Below, in pieces: positions 17,356 to 26,977 of a stretch of DNA of 64,000 nucleotides. How positions within the stretch are numbered: position 1 is the first letter of the stretch; each line of letters starts with the position of its first letter. The position numbers were made by a program, and so were the translations under genes. The stretch is from Antrihabitans cavernicola (GTDB lineage Bacteria > Actinomycetota > Actinomycetes > Mycobacteriales > Mycobacteriaceae): NCBI RefSeq assembly GCF_008297975.1, contig NZ_VLNY01000010.1:1-64000 (forward strand), written 5' to 3'. Below the pieces are notes generated by a model. It was not told the DNA's origin and made no database searches. It worked only from the letters and a program-made list of their open reading frames with translations.

Positions 17356-18833
17356 TAGCCCGGGTACCGGCGAGAGGTGAACACCTTTGTGCCCGAATCA
17401 GACTCGACCAAGGCAGTCGTGGACGCGCCGATGATCAGCAGTGTCCGCATGTCGACATCGGCCGGAACGAGGTCACCGAGCGCGATCACCCGGACGCTCT
17501 CGGTGGGCCCCGATACGTCGCGGCCGATCACCACGGGTGTCTCCGGCCCGCGATGTTCGAGGAGTAGATCTCGCATTGCGCCGACCTGCCAGGTTCGCGA
17601 CTTGGATGCCGGGTTGTAGACGGCGATCGCCATGTCGGCGGCTGCAACGGCAGAGATGCGTTGCGCCACAACGTCCCATGGCTTCAGGCGGTCGGACAAC
17701 GAGATCACTGCGTAGTCGTGCCCAAGGGGAGCACCGACTCTGCTCGCGACCGCGTTGGCTGCTGTGACACCCGGCAGCACCCGCACCGGCACGTCGCGCC
17801 ACCGATCTTCGGCAGCCACCTCGAGGACGGCCGCCGCCATGGCGAACACGCCGGGATCGCCTGACGACACCACCACGACGCGACCACCCCGTTGCGCGAG
17901 ATCGAGCGCCATCGTTGCTCGCTCGGCCTCGACTCGGTTGTCGCTGGCATGGCGACGCTGGCCGGCGCGATGCGCGACGCGGTCGAGATAGGTGGTGTAG
18001 CCGACCACGTCGGTTGCCGCTGCGAGTTCCCGCCGGACCTCCGGGGTCGTCCAGTCGTCGCTGCCGGGTCCGAGGCCGACCACCACGACCTCACCCACGA
18101 CCGCCTGATCCTTCGGCGCGGTCGGCCCCGGCACCAGGGCGATCGAGAAGTACGGGACGTCGTCGACCGGGACCTCGGCTGCGGGAAGGACGCGCTCACG
18201 GCCGGTGCTGGCGCGCTCGACGTACTTGGCATCACCGAGCCGACCCGCGTCCGACAATGCCTGCAGCACAGACGGATACGTTCGGCCCAGCTTGAGAATC
18301 GCTGCGGCGTCGGTTTCGCGAAGTCGCCGGGTGAGCTCGGCTGTCGGGAGGGTGCCGGGCAGAATCGTCAGAACCTGTTCGTGTTCGACAAGGGGCGTCG
18401 ACAGTGCCGCGCTTGCCGCGCTGACCGATGTGACGCCCGGGATGATTTCTGTGTCGAATCGGTCGCTGAGCCGAGTGTGCATGTGCATGTACGAGCTGTA
18501 GAACAGCGGATCGCCCGCTGCCAGCAGTGCCACCGATCGGCCGGCCGCCAGATGCACCGCGAGGCGTTCCGCGGACTGCACGTAGAACTCGTCGATGGCG
18601 CCTTGATAGCCGCCGGGATGATCCGTCGTCTCGGTGGTCACCGGGTAGGTGAGATGTTCTTCGAGTTGGCCCTCCCGCATGTACGGAGCAGCGATCGCAC
18701 GGGAGATGCTGCGGCCGTGCCGGGCGCTGTGGAATGCGATCACGTCGGCGTCGCCGATGACGCGCGCAGCCTTCACGGTGACCAGTTCCGGATCGCCCGG
18801 ACCGAGGCCGACACCCCAGAGTTTGCCGCTCAC
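17355..18833 (-). CDS. cobIJ: Precorrin-2 C20-/precorrin-3B C17-methyltransferase fusion CobIJ
   Basis: One 492-residue polypeptide joins two SAM-dependent tetrapyrrole methylases. CobI (about 1-240) methylates C20 of precorrin-2 and is marked by [18 protein letters not shown] and [14 protein letters not shown]. CobJ (about 245-485) performs ring contraction and C17 methylation and is marked by [27 protein letters not shown] and [11 protein letters not shown]. The fusion is the usual mycobacterial/rhodococcal arrangement. Its ATG overlaps the cobH stop (ATGA), coupling it to the preceding step enzymes. Confidence 0.95.
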   Translation of the reverse strand: MSGKLWGVGLGPGDPELVTVKAARVIGDADVIAFHSARHGRSISRAIAAPYMREGQLEEHLTYPVTTETTDHPGGYQGAIDEFYVQSAERLAVHLAAGRSVALLAAGDPLFYSSYMHMHTRLSDRFDTEIIPGVTSVSAASAALSTPLVEHEQVLTILPGTLPTAELTRRLRETDAAAILKLGRTYPSVLQALSDAGRLGDAKYVERASTGRERVLPAAEVPVDDVPYFSIALVPGPTAPKDQAVVGEVVVVGLGPGSDDWTTPEVRRELAAATDVVGYTTYLDRVAHRAGQRRHASDNRVEAERATMALDLAQRGGRVVVVSSGDPGVFAMAAAVLEVAAEDRWRDVPVRVLPGVTAANAVASRVGAPLGHDYAVISLSDRLKPWDVVAQRISAVAAADMAIAVYNPASKSRTWQVGAMRDLLLEHRGPETPVVIGRDVSGPTESVRVIALGDLVPADVDMRTLLIIGASTTALVESDSGTKVFTSRRYPG

Positions 18834-19456
18834 TCGGTCTCGCTAGCGATGCCGTTGACAGCAGCTGCGGTGATGGCGCTGCCGCCCCTGCGACCCTGGA
18901 CCACCAGGTAGTCGACTCCGCTCGGATGTCCGATCAGCTCGTCCTTGGATTCGGCGGCACCGATGAATCCGACCGGACCACCGACTATCGCAGCGGGCTT
19001 CGGGGCGCCTGCCGCAAGCATGTCGAGCAGGTGGAACAGCGCCGTCGGCGCATTGCCGATCGCGACGACGGCTCCGTCGAGCTGGTCACGCCACAGTTCC
19101 AGCGCCGCCGCCGACCGTGTGGTCCCGAGCTGTGCGGCGAGCTCTGGTGTGCGGGGATCGCCCAGGGTGCAGATCACCTGGTTGTCGGCAGGCAGCCTGC
19201 GCCGCGTGACACCCGACGCGACCATCTGCGCGTCGCACAGAATCGGTGCGCCTGCGCGCAAGGCGGCGCGGGCAGCGGTCACAACATCGGGGGTGTACGC
19301 GACGTCCGAGGTGAGATCGACCTGGCCACACGCGTGAATCATGCGGACCACAACCTGCGATACGTCCTGGGGTAGTCCGCCGAGATCGGCCTCGGCTCGG
19401 ATCGTCGCGAAGGATCGGCGGTAGATCTCGGCGCCGTCCTTGATGTAGTCGTACAT
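18830..19456 (-). CDS. cobH: Precorrin-8X methylmutase CobH
   Basis: CobH moves the C11 methyl group of precorrin-8X to C12, giving hydrogenobyrinic acid. The 208-residue protein has the conserved catalytic His in [10 protein letters not shown] (about residue 41). Also present are the substrate-binding [24 protein letters not shown] and [14 protein letters not shown] segments that characterise the CbiC/CobH family. It starts 24 bases after cobG and overlaps cobIJ by four bases. Confidence 0.95.
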   Translation of the reverse strand: MYDYIKDGAEIYRRSFATIRAEADLGGLPQDVSQVVVRMIHACGQVDLTSDVAYTPDVVTAARAALRAGAPILCDAQMVASGVTRRRLPADNQVICTLGDPRTPELAAQLGTTRSAAALELWRDQLDGAVVAIGNAPTALFHLLDMLAAGAPKPAAIVGGPVGFIGAAESKDELIGHPSGVDYLVVQGRRGGSAITAAAVNGIASETE

Positions 19457-19480
19457 CCTGGCAACGATAGAGGGCGGAAT

Positions 19481-20605
19481 TCAGGGGCCATCGATGCGAT
19501 AGCCGGTGCCTGTCGCCACGACGTCGGGTACGTCACCGCCGGGCCGTCCACATTTGCGGTCGCATCCCACCCAATGTTGGCGGCCGACGATCGGCAGCTC
19601 GCCCGCGAGGAGTGCCTCGCTCAGATCGCCGCGGACATCGGAACGGGATTTCGCGCAACCGGGGCTCCCGGTGCACGAGCTCACGTCCAGCCAGGGCGAG
19701 GTCTCGTCGAAGATCAGGCCCATCGGGGCCAGCACGCGTACCACCTGCTCGGCGGCCCATTCGTCGAGGCCTGCGATCACGATGCTGCGCCACGGCGTCA
19801 CGACGATCGGATGTTCCACCGCCGCAAGGAATTCGGCGGTGCGCGCGTCGAGCACGCCGAGACGGATGCCTGCGCCGAGGCTGACGTGTTCGCCGTGCGA
19901 GAGCCAGCCGACCGGGGGAGCGGTGACCGGCTCGAAGGTCAGTGGTGCCGCAGTGATCCGCAGCTCGAGTGCTGTCAGGACCCGTTCGACACCGCCGTCG
20001 ATTTCGGCCAACCGCCACTGGGTGGTGCGCACGATGCGAAAAACTTCGGCCGCACGAATTACCGTTCGGATCGCGTCGACGGCGGGGATCCGAACGCCCG
20101 TATCGGATCCCGCGAGTATGAGCGCGAACTCGTCGATGCCGGTCGCATGTAGACCGACGTCCGCGCCGAGCGCGCTGACATCACCGCGGCCGTCGTCGAT
20201 CGTGAACAGCGTGCGACCAGGCAATTCGGCAAGTGCCGGAGCGTCCTGCAGGGCGTCGTCGAGGTCGTGGACCAGGCGTCGAACGTCCACCAGGCCGCCG
20301 GTCAGTCCCGACAGCGGTGACGCCACGATATTGCGGACACGCTCGTGTGTGGTCGACGGCAGCAAGCCCGCGTCGGCGAGGCGATGTGCCAGTTCGTCGG
20401 GTCCGGTGATGCCGCGTAGCTGCAGGTTTCCCCGCGATGTCAGCTCGATTTGCCCATTGCCGAGGTCGCGGGCGGCTTCGGCAATCGCCTGCAGCTGCTC
20501 GTGTTCGAGTTGGCCGCCCGGCAACCGAATACGTGCCAGCGGCCCGTCGGCGGCGTCGTGGAGTTGCAACGCGCCGGGGCAGGCATCAGGTCTGGTGCGG
20601 GACAT
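19481..20605 (-). CDS. cobG: Precorrin-3B synthase CobG
   Basis: CobG is the O2-dependent monooxygenase that makes precorrin-3B. Its presence marks the aerobic cobalamin route. The 374-residue protein is built like a sulfite/nitrite reductase half. Ferredoxin-like repeats (GNGQIELTSRGNLQLRGI) are followed by the cluster-binding cysteines in SSCTGSPGCAKSRSDV and WVGCDRKCGRPG. ATG at complement 20603-20605 gives MSRTRPDACPGALQ, the family N-terminus. No clear ribosome-binding site precedes it, and only 22 bases separate it from the divergent cobN riboswitch. A leaderless or very short-leader transcript is therefore likely. Confidence 0.94.
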   Translation of the reverse strand: MSRTRPDACPGALQLHDAADGPLARIRLPGGQLEHEQLQAIAEAARDLGNGQIELTSRGNLQLRGITGPDELAHRLADAGLLPSTTHERVRNIVASPLSGLTGGLVDVRRLVHDLDDALQDAPALAELPGRTLFTIDDGRGDVSALGADVGLHATGIDEFALILAGSDTGVRIPAVDAIRTVIRAAEVFRIVRTTQWRLAEIDGGVERVLTALELRITAAPLTFEPVTAPPVGWLSHGEHVSLGAGIRLGVLDARTAEFLAAVEHPIVVTPWRSIVIAGLDEWAAEQVVRVLAPMGLIFDETSPWLDVSSCTGSPGCAKSRSDVRGDLSEALLAGELPIVGRQHWVGCDRKCGRPGGDVPDVVATGTGYRIDGP

Positions 20606-20627
20606 CGAATCCAGCCTACGGCTGCTG

Positions 20628-20790
20628 CGACGGTAGAATCCGACACGCTCTTCGGTATGCGGGGAATCCGGTGTGAATCCGGTGCGGTCGCGCCACTGTG
20701 AGTTTGTCCACGCGGGTTGTCGACGTGGACAACGAGCCAGACCTTCACCGTCGAGCGACAACCCGATGGGGCGCGCAACCCCGAGGAAGG
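20628..20790 (+). promoter_or_regulatory. Cobalamin riboswitch in the cobN leader
   Basis: Conserved aptamer blocks occur in order: GGGGAATCCGGTGTGAATCC (20661-20680), GCCACTGTGAG (20692-20702) and the B12-box-like GAGCCAGACC (20734-20743). A perfect 7-bp closing stem encloses them (CGACGGT 20628-20634 with ACCGTCG 20747-20753). A 9-bp internal stem (TTGTCCACG 20704-20712 / CGTGGACAA 20724-20732) presents a loop, CGGGTTGTCG (20713-20722). This loop is perfectly complementary to CGACAACCCG (20756-20765) just downstream, as in the L5-L13 kissing pair of known cobalamin riboswitches. GAGGAAGG (20783-20790) is the cobN ribosome-binding site, and CCTTC (20742-20746) can pair with its GAAGG. Regulation is therefore probably at translation, repressed by adenosylcobalamin. 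Confidence 0.93.
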
Positions 20791-20798
20791 CACCACCT

Positions 20799-23700
20799 GT
20801 GATTCTCCTGCTCTCGACGTCCGACACCGACCTGCTCAGCGCGCGCGCCAGCGGGGTCGACTATCGCTGGGGCAACCCGGCTCGGCTACTGCTCGACGAC
20901 CTGCCGGTGCTGCTCGATGGCGTCGACTTGGTGATCGTTCGCATCCTCGGTGGGCGTCGGGCCTGGGAAGAAGGTGTCGACGCCCTGCGAGCGAGCTCCG
21001 TCCCGATGGTCGCCCTCGGCGGCGAATACGCGCCGGATGCCGAGCTGATGGAGTTCTCCACCGTCCCGATGGGGGTTGCGACGGCCGCCCACAACTACCT
21101 CGCCGAGGGCGGACCCGCCAACCTTGCGCAACTGCACCATTTCCTCTCCGACACGGTCCTGTTGACCGGGCACGGCTTCGAATCGCCGGTCCGAACCGCC
21201 AGTTGGGGCGAATTGGAACGCGACGCGGCAGACGTCGACGGACCCGTCGTTGCGGTGCTCTACTACCGCGCCCAGCACCTCGCCGGGAACACCGCGTACA
21301 TAGACGCCCTGTGCGGCGCGATCGAGAAAGCCGGTGCCCGGCCGCTGCCGTTGTTCTGCGCATCGCTTCGCACCGCCGACGCCGACCTGCTGGAGACGCT
21401 GCGTCGCGCGGATGCGCTTGTCGTCACCGTGCTTGCCGCGGGAGGCACCAAGCCGGCGACCGCGTCGGCAGGTGGGGACGACGAAGCATGGGACATCGGC
21501 GCTCTCGCCGATCTGGACGTCCCGATCCTGCAAGGTTTGTGCCTGACCAGTGGCCGCGAGGCGTGGGCAGGCAACGACGACGGTCTGTCACCGTTGGACG
21601 TCGCCACGCAGGTTGCGGTGCCGGAATTCGACGGGCGGCTCATTACCGTGCCGTTCTCGTTCAAGGAGTTCGACGCCGACGGTCTGTCCAACTACGTGCC
21701 CGATCACGAGCGGGCGGCTCGCGTTGCCGGCATCGCCGTTCGGCATGCGAAGTTGCGGCACATTCCGGCCGCTGACCGCCGGATTGCGGTGATGCTGTCC
21801 GCGTACCCGACCAAGCATGCCCGCATCGGCAACGCGGTAGGCCTGGATACACCGGCAAGTGCTATTCGCCTGCTCACCGAGATGAGCAGCGCCGGATACG
21901 ATCTCGGGCCTGTCGACGGCGACGACGCCATCCCGGGATTGGCGAGCAAGGACGGCGACGCCCTCATCCATGCGTTGATCGCCCGCGGCGGCCAAGATCC
22001 GGACTGGCTCACCGCCGACCAGCTGGAAGGCAACCCGATCCGCATCTCTGCGGCGCGCTATCGCGAGTGGTTCGCCGCTCTGCCCGCCGATCTCCGTCAG
22101 CGCGTCGAAGAGCACTGGGGTCCCGCACCCGGCGATCTGTATGTCGACCGTTCGGCCGACAAGGACGGCGAGATAGTCATCGCCGCAATGCAATTCGGCA
22201 ACATCGTCATCATGGTGCAGCCGCCGCGCGGCTTCGGCGAACGCCCGGTTGCGATCTACCACGATCCCGATCTGCCGCCGAGTCACCACTATCTCGCCGC
22301 GTATCGCTGGATATCAGCGGAAGCGGCTGCCGGTGGATTTGGAGCCGACGCCATGATCCACCTGGGTAAACACGGCAACCTGGAATGGCTGCCGGGCAAG
22401 ACTCTCGGCATGTCGGCGTCGTGCGGCACCGATGCCGCCCTCGGTGATCTGCCCCTGATCTATCCGTTCCTCGTCAACGATCCGGGGGAGGGCACCCAGG
22501 CCAAGCGCCGTGCGCACGCCACCCTCGTGGATCACCTGATCCCACCGATGGCCAGGGCCGAGAGTTACGGCGACATCGCTCGCCTCGAGCAGCTGCTCGA
22601 CGAGCATCAGAACGTCTCCGCACTGGACCCATCGAAACTGCCCGCGGTGCGGCAACAGATCTGGACGCTGATGCGCGCCGCGAAGATGGACCACGATCTG
22701 GGCCTCGCCGAGCGTCCGGACGAGGACGTCTTCGACGACATGCTGCTGCACGTCGACGGCTGGCTGTGCGAGATCAAGGATGTGCAGATCCGCGACGGAC
22801 TCCACATCCTGGGTAGTGCGCCGACCGGCGACGCCGAAGTGGATCTGGTGCTCGCGATGCTCCGCGCCCGGCAGATGTGGGGTGGCGAGCAGACGGTCCC
22901 CGGACTGCGTGAGGCATTGGGTCTGCAGGAAGACGACTCCGAAGCTCGGACCCGGGTCGACGAGATCGAGGAGCAGGCGCGCGGACTGGTTGCGGCGCTG
23001 CAGGAATCGGGCTGGGACCCGAATGCCGCCGATCGCCTTTCCGACGACGAGACCGTGGCCGCGATTCTGCGGTTCGCGGCAACCGAAGTGGTGCCTCGGC
23101 TCCGGGAGACCGACAACGAGATCGCCCAGGTGCTGCACGCACTGGACGGCGGCTTCATCCCGGCGGGTCCGAGCGGATCGCCGTTGCGTGGGCTGATCAA
23201 CGTGCTGCCCACCGGCCGCAACTTCTATTCGGTGGACCCGAAAGCCATTCCGTCCCGGCTCGCCTGGGAGACCGGTCAAGCGATGGCCGACTCGTTGGTG
23301 CAGCGGTATCTGGCCGATCACCAGGAGTACCCGAAGTCGGTCGGGCTCTCCATCTGGGGGACTAGCGCCATGCGCACGTCCGGCGACGACATCGCCGAAG
23401 TGTTCGCCCTGCTCGGTGTCCGGCCGATCTGGGACGAGGCGTCGCGACGCGTCGTGTCCCTGGAACTGATCTCGCTCGAGGAACTCGATCGGCCGCGCAT
23501 CGACGTCACCGTCCGCATCAGTGGCTTCTTCCGCGACGCCTTCCCACACGTGCTGGCGATGATGGACGATGCCGTCCAATTGGTCGCCGCCGCAGACGAA
23601 TCCGGCGAACAGAACTACCTGCGCGCACACACTCGAGCCGATCTTGCCGATCACGGTGACGAGCGCCGCGCCACCACCCGCATCTTCGGCTCGAAGCCGG

Positions 23701-24395
23701 GCAGCTACGGTGCCGGACTGCTGCAGCTGATCGACTCGAAGCGCTGGCGCAGCGACGACGACATCGCCGAGGTGTACACCGCCTGGGGCGGCTTCGCATA
23801 CGGGCGCGGACTCGACGGCGCACCCGCTGCAGACGATATGCGCACCGCCTACCGTCGAATCACGGTGGCAGCCAAGAACACCGACACCCGCGAGCACGAT
23901 ATCGCCGATTCCGACGACTACTTCCAGTACCACGGCGGGATGGTCGCCACCGTCCGTGCGCTCACCGGCAAGGACCCGGAGGCGTACATCGGTGACAGCA
24001 CCCGACCGGAAGCCGTGCGGACCCGCACGTTGTCGGAAGAAACCACCCGCGTGTTCCGCGCCCGTGTCGTGAACCCGCGTTGGCTCGACGCCATGCGCAG
24101 GCACGGCTACAAGGGTGCGTTCGAGATGGCCGCCACCGTCGACTACCTGTTCGGCTACGACGCCACCACCAACGTCGTCGCGGACTGGATGTACGAGAAG
24201 TTGGCCGAGAACTACGTGCTGGACGAACAGAACCGCAAGTTCATGGCCGAATCCAATCCATGGGCCTTGCACGGTATCGCCGAGCGCCTGCTCGAGGCTG
24301 CCGAGCGTGACATGTGGGAGCACCCCGAGCAGGCCACGCTCGACGGCCTACGCCAGGCCTATCTCGAGACCGAAGGCGAACTCGAGGGCGACTGA
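20799..24395 (+). CDS. cobN: Cobaltochelatase subunit CobN
   Basis: CobN is the large subunit of the ATP-dependent aerobic cobaltochelatase that inserts cobalt into hydrogenobyrinic acid a,c-diamide; CobS and CobT are not in the window. The product is 1198 residues, the usual full length. It carries VILLLSTSDTDLLSARASG at the start, FSAYPTKHARIGN-like and DPDLPPSHHYLAAYRW segments, IHLGKHGNLEWLPGK and SDDYFQYHGGMVATVRAL. GTG at 20799 is chosen because it follows GAGGAAGG by eight bases and gives the family N-terminus; an open frame extends 42 codons upstream into the riboswitch. Expression is under the cobalamin riboswitch. Confidence 0.96.
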   Translation: MILLLSTSDTDLLSARASGVDYRWGNPARLLLDDLPVLLDGVDLVIVRILGGRRAWEEGVDALRASSVPMVALGGEYAPDAELMEFSTVPMGVATAAHNYLAEGGPANLAQLHHFLSDTVLLTGHGFESPVRTASWGELERDAADVDGPVVAVLYYRAQHLAGNTAYIDALCGAIEKAGARPLPLFCASLRTADADLLETLRRADALVVTVLAAGGTKPATASAGGDDEAWDIGALADLDVPILQGLCLTSGREAWAGNDDGLSPLDVATQVAVPEFDGRLITVPFSFKEFDADGLSNYVPDHERAARVAGIAVRHAKLRHIPAADRRIAVMLSAYPTKHARIGNAVGLDTPASAIRLLTEMSSAGYDLGPVDGDDAIPGLASKDGDALIHALIARGGQDPDWLTADQLEGNPIRISAARYREWFAALPADLRQRVEEHWGPAPGDLYVDRSADKDGEIVIAAMQFGNIVIMVQPPRGFGERPVAIYHDPDLPPSHHYLAAYRWISAEAAAGGFGADAMIHLGKHGNLEWLPGKTLGMSASCGTDAALGDLPLIYPFLVNDPGEGTQAKRRAHATLVDHLIPPMARAESYGDIARLEQLLDEHQNVSALDPSKLPAVRQQIWTLMRAAKMDHDLGLAERPDEDVFDDMLLHVDGWLCEIKDVQIRDGLHILGSAPTGDAEVDLVLAMLRARQMWGGEQTVPGLREALGLQEDDSEARTRVDEIEEQARGLVAALQESGWDPNAADRLSDDETVAAILRFAATEVVPRLRETDNEIAQVLHALDGGFIPAGPSGSPLRGLINVLPTGRNFYSVDPKAIPSRLAWETGQAMADSLVQRYLADHQEYPKSVGLSIWGTSAMRTSGDDIAEVFALLGVRPIWDEASRRVVSLELISLEELDRPRIDVTVRISGFFRDAFPHVLAMMDDAVQLVAAADESGEQNYLRAHTRADLADHGDERRATTRIFGSKPGSYGAGLLQLIDSKRWRSDDDIAEVYTAWGGFAYGRGLDGAPAADDMRTAYRRITVAAKNTDTREHDIADSDDYFQYHGGMVATVRALTGKDPEAYIGDSTRPEAVRTRTLSEETTRVFRARVVNPRWLDAMRRHGYKGAFEMAATVDYLFGYDATTNVVADWMYEKLAENYVLDEQNRKFMAESNPWALHGIAERLLEAAERDMWEHPEQATLDGLRQAYLETEGELEGD

Positions 24396-25120
24396 GACTT
24401 GTCCGGAGCCGCAACCGGGTCTCGCACCACTTGCCGCCCGGACTCGAAACGCCATAGTGCGTACTCGAACTCGATGCGCGCGAAGCCGCACTGGCCTGCT
24501 ACCCCGTCGAGAAGGGCGTCGGCGTCGTCGGGTTGCAGCTCCTTCGGTGCGACGTCCAGCGCTCGGGCAAGGTAACGCGCGACCAGCCGATCGTGACCCG
24601 GCACGGCCGCGCCGGTGAGCATCAGCAGATAACTCCAGGTCAGACCGGATCGCTGGCCAGGCGTCGCGGTCCACGCCGCTTCGATGGCCGCGAGCGTGTC
24701 GGTGCTGCGTAGATCGGCCGCATGCTCGATCTCGGCGTCCAGGAGGATGCGCGCAACCTGCTGTATCGCAGCAGATTTCAGCGGCGCGCCGGCATTGGTC
24801 GAGGTAGGTTTTCGATTGCCGATGCCGTCCGCCCACGCGTCGGGACCGCCGATTCGATCGAATGAACGCAGCAGATCGACGACGCCGTCATGCGTGGCGT
24901 CGGCGCCCTGGTCGCTGCGGAAATCGCTATACCGCGCAAGCACGTTCTTGACCGACGTGTAGTGCGATCGTGTCGATTGAATCGAGTCGATCACGCACAG
25001 CGCAAGCGAGTCTCGATAGTGCTCCGGCTTGATCCACTCGATCGGATCGCCCAGATCCGCGGCGCAGCGTTGCGCGATCGTCGGCGCTAGCGCCGACGTC
25101 GTTTCCAGTACAGATGCCAT
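24359..25120 (-). CDS. Conserved hypothetical protein, mostly helical
   Basis: I do not recognise a family. The 253-residue product is predicted soluble and largely alpha-helical, with no signal peptide or membrane helix. Its C-terminal tail is Ser-rich and charged. Segments such as HYTSVKNVLARYSDFRSDQG and GQRSGLTWSYLLMLTGAAVPG look well folded. ATG at complement 25118-25120 follows GGGGGAAG. Its last ~12 codons lie antisense to the 3' end of cobN (24359-24395), and it is read convergently with cobN. Codon use looks normal for the region, supporting a real gene. Confidence 0.72.
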   Translation of the reverse strand: MASVLETTSALAPTIAQRCAADLGDPIEWIKPEHYRDSLALCVIDSIQSTRSHYTSVKNVLARYSDFRSDQGADATHDGVVDLLRSFDRIGGPDAWADGIGNRKPTSTNAGAPLKSAAIQQVARILLDAEIEHAADLRSTDTLAAIEAAWTATPGQRSGLTWSYLLMLTGAAVPGHDRLVARYLARALDVAPKELQPDDADALLDGVAGQCGFARIEFEYALWRFESGRQVVRDPVAAPDKSQSPSSSPSVSR

Positions 25121-25201
25121 TTCTTCCCCCCGGTGTGAACAGCAGAATCGAACGACTTCGAGACTGGCACGAGGCACCGACAACAAACGTAGGGTTGTCG
25201 T

Positions 25202-25582
25202 ATGACCAATCCTTTCGGCGCTGTCGGCACCGCCAAGTACGTGCTACTCACGACGTTCAAGAAAGACGGGACCCCGGTGGGTACACCGCTGTGGGCAGGC
25301 CTCGACGGCGATCGGCTCATCGTGTGGACCGAGGCCAATTCGTGGAAGGTGAAGCGGATACGGCGCAATCCCGCGGTGACCATGCAGCCCTGCGATCTTC
25401 GCGGCAAGCCGAACGGCGATGTTGTCGACGGGACCGCCACGGTCCTCGACGAGGCAGGCAGCGATCACGCACGCGAGGTGATCATGAAGAAGTACGGGCT
25501 GATCGGCTGGCTCACCGTGAAAGGCAGCGGGTTGCGCCGTGGCAAGTCCGGAACGATCGGAATCGCCATCGCGGCGAAGTGA
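25202..25582 (+). CDS. PPOX-class F420-dependent oxidoreductase (Rv2061c-like)
   Basis: The 126-residue protein is a split-barrel FDOR-family member. It has KYVLLTTFKKDGTPVGTPLW at the start, the cofactor-facing TEANSWKVKRIRRNP segment and AVTMQPCDLRGKP. Such proteins bind F420 (sometimes FMN or heme) and reduce varied substrates; this one's is unknown. Its place next to cobN fits M. tuberculosis Rv2061c beside Rv2062c from recall. It is divergent from the hypothetical gene, with 81 bases between starts. Confidence 0.88.
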   Translation: MTNPFGAVGTAKYVLLTTFKKDGTPVGTPLWAGLDGDRLIVWTEANSWKVKRIRRNPAVTMQPCDLRGKPNGDVVDGTATVLDEAGSDHAREVIMKKYGLIGWLTVKGSGLRRGKSGTIGIAIAAK

Positions 25583-25624
25583 GCGGTTGACCCTGACACC
25601 GTGTCAGGTCGTACACCTTCGACC

Positions 25625-26977
25625 ATGACCGAATTCCTGGATGGTTGCGCCGTCGAAGCTGCGACAGCCATTCGCCGCGGCGAGATCTCCTCGCGTGCCC
25701 TCACCGAGGCGTTGCTGGCCCGCATCGACCAGCGGAACCCCGCCATCAACGCCGTGGTGGCCCTACGGCGGGACGATGCTCTGGCCGAAGCAACGGCAGC
25801 CGACGAGGCCGTGTCGACCGGCGCCGACGTGGGTCCGTTGCACGGCGTACCGATGACCGTCAAGGAAAGCTTCGACGTCTCCGGGATGGGCACGACGTGG
25901 GGCAATCCCGCGTTTGCCGCCTATCGGGCGAAGGCAGACGCCGAAGTGGTTCGGCGCTTACGGGCGGCGGGGGCGGTGATCGTCGGCAAGTCGAACATCG
26001 CATTCATGTTGTCGGACAACCAGACCGACAACGAGTTGTACGGTCGTACCGATAATCCGTGGCAGGTGCAGCGCACGCCGGGCGGTTCGAGCGGCGGCGC
26101 GGCAGCGGCGATTGCCACCGGAATGAGCTTCCTGGAGTTCGGCTCCGACCTCTCGGGTTCGGTGCGCAACCCTGCCGCCTTCTGCGGTGTGTTCGGCCTG
26201 CGTCCGACGTCCGGTGTGGTGCCGCAGACCGGCCATCGACCGCCTGGACCTGCCGGCGTGCCGCTCGGTGCGATGTGCCTGCCGACGATCGGCCCGATCG
26301 CACGGTCGGCACAGGATCTACGCGCGGCGTTGGAGGTCGTGGCCGGACCGGAGCAGCCGGAGTCCATGGCTCTCACCTGGTCGTTGCCTGCACCGCGGCA
26401 TCGACGACTCGCGGACTTCCGGGTCGGCTACGTACTGGACGATCTTGCGGCACCTGTCGATGCCGACGTGACCGAGCGGCTGGCCGCAGCGATCGATTCG
26501 GTTCGGGCGAGCGGCGCTCACGTCGTGGAAGGTTGGCCGCACGGTGTGGATCCGCAGGAGCAGTTCCAGGACTTCGGATCTCAGATCGAGGCCTTCTTTG
26601 CACTGCACGGCGACGGTGCGCTGAGCCATCGGGATTTCGTCGCGCTCGACAACCGGCGAATCGACGCTCGAGCAGTCTGGGCGCGCTACTTCGACCGGTT
26701 CGACGTGTTCTTGTGCCCCACCAACATCGGCACCGCGTTTCCCCACGATGGGCGTCCTTTCGAGCAGCGCATGCTGCCGGGTGGGCGCCCGTATCACGAG
26801 CAGTTCTTCTGGACTGCGCACGCGACACTGGCCGGGCTCCCCGCCGCAACCGCACCGGCAGGTCTCACCGCAAACGGGCTACCCGTCGGGATGCAGATCG
26901 TCGGACCGCACTACGAAGACGACACCGTGCTGACGTTCGCCGAACTCGGTCCGTTCGAGTTCACGTCGCCTGGCTGA
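25625..26977 (+). CDS. Amidase-signature family amidase
   Basis: The 450-residue protein is an amidase-signature hydrolase acting on carboxamides. The Ser-cisSer-Lys triad is visible: Lys80 in MTVKESFDV, cis-Ser near 156 in PGGSSGGAAAA and the nucleophile near 179 in DLSGSVRNPAAF. No membrane segment is present. ATG at 25625 gives MTEFLDGCAVEAA; GTG at 25601 is an alternative with eight more residues. Neither has a strong ribosome-binding site. The physiological amide is unknown. It is not a GatA, because no gatB or gatC is nearby and the C-terminus is short. Its end overlaps the convergent tldE-like gene by 17 bases. Confidence 0.88.
   Translation: MTEFLDGCAVEAATAIRRGEISSRALTEALLARIDQRNPAINAVVALRRDDALAEATAADEAVSTGADVGPLHGVPMTVKESFDVSGMGTTWGNPAFAAYRAKADAEVVRRLRAAGAVIVGKSNIAFMLSDNQTDNELYGRTDNPWQVQRTPGGSSGGAAAAIATGMSFLEFGSDLSGSVRNPAAFCGVFGLRPTSGVVPQTGHRPPGPAGVPLGAMCLPTIGPIARSAQDLRAALEVVAGPEQPESMALTWSLPAPRHRRLADFRVGYVLDDLAAPVDADVTERLAAAIDSVRASGAHVVEGWPHGVDPQEQFQDFGSQIEAFFALHGDGALSHRDFVALDNRRIDARAVWARYFDRFDVFLCPTNIGTAFPHDGRPFEQRMLPGGRPYHEQFFWTAHATLAGLPAATAPAGLTANGLPVGMQIVGPHYEDDTVLTFAELGPFEFTSPG

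Noticed and set aside
22314..24323. A 669-codon minus-strand open frame inside cobN
   Set aside because: It is antisense shadow of a gene matching CobN over its full length; composition is typical of a GC-skewed complement.
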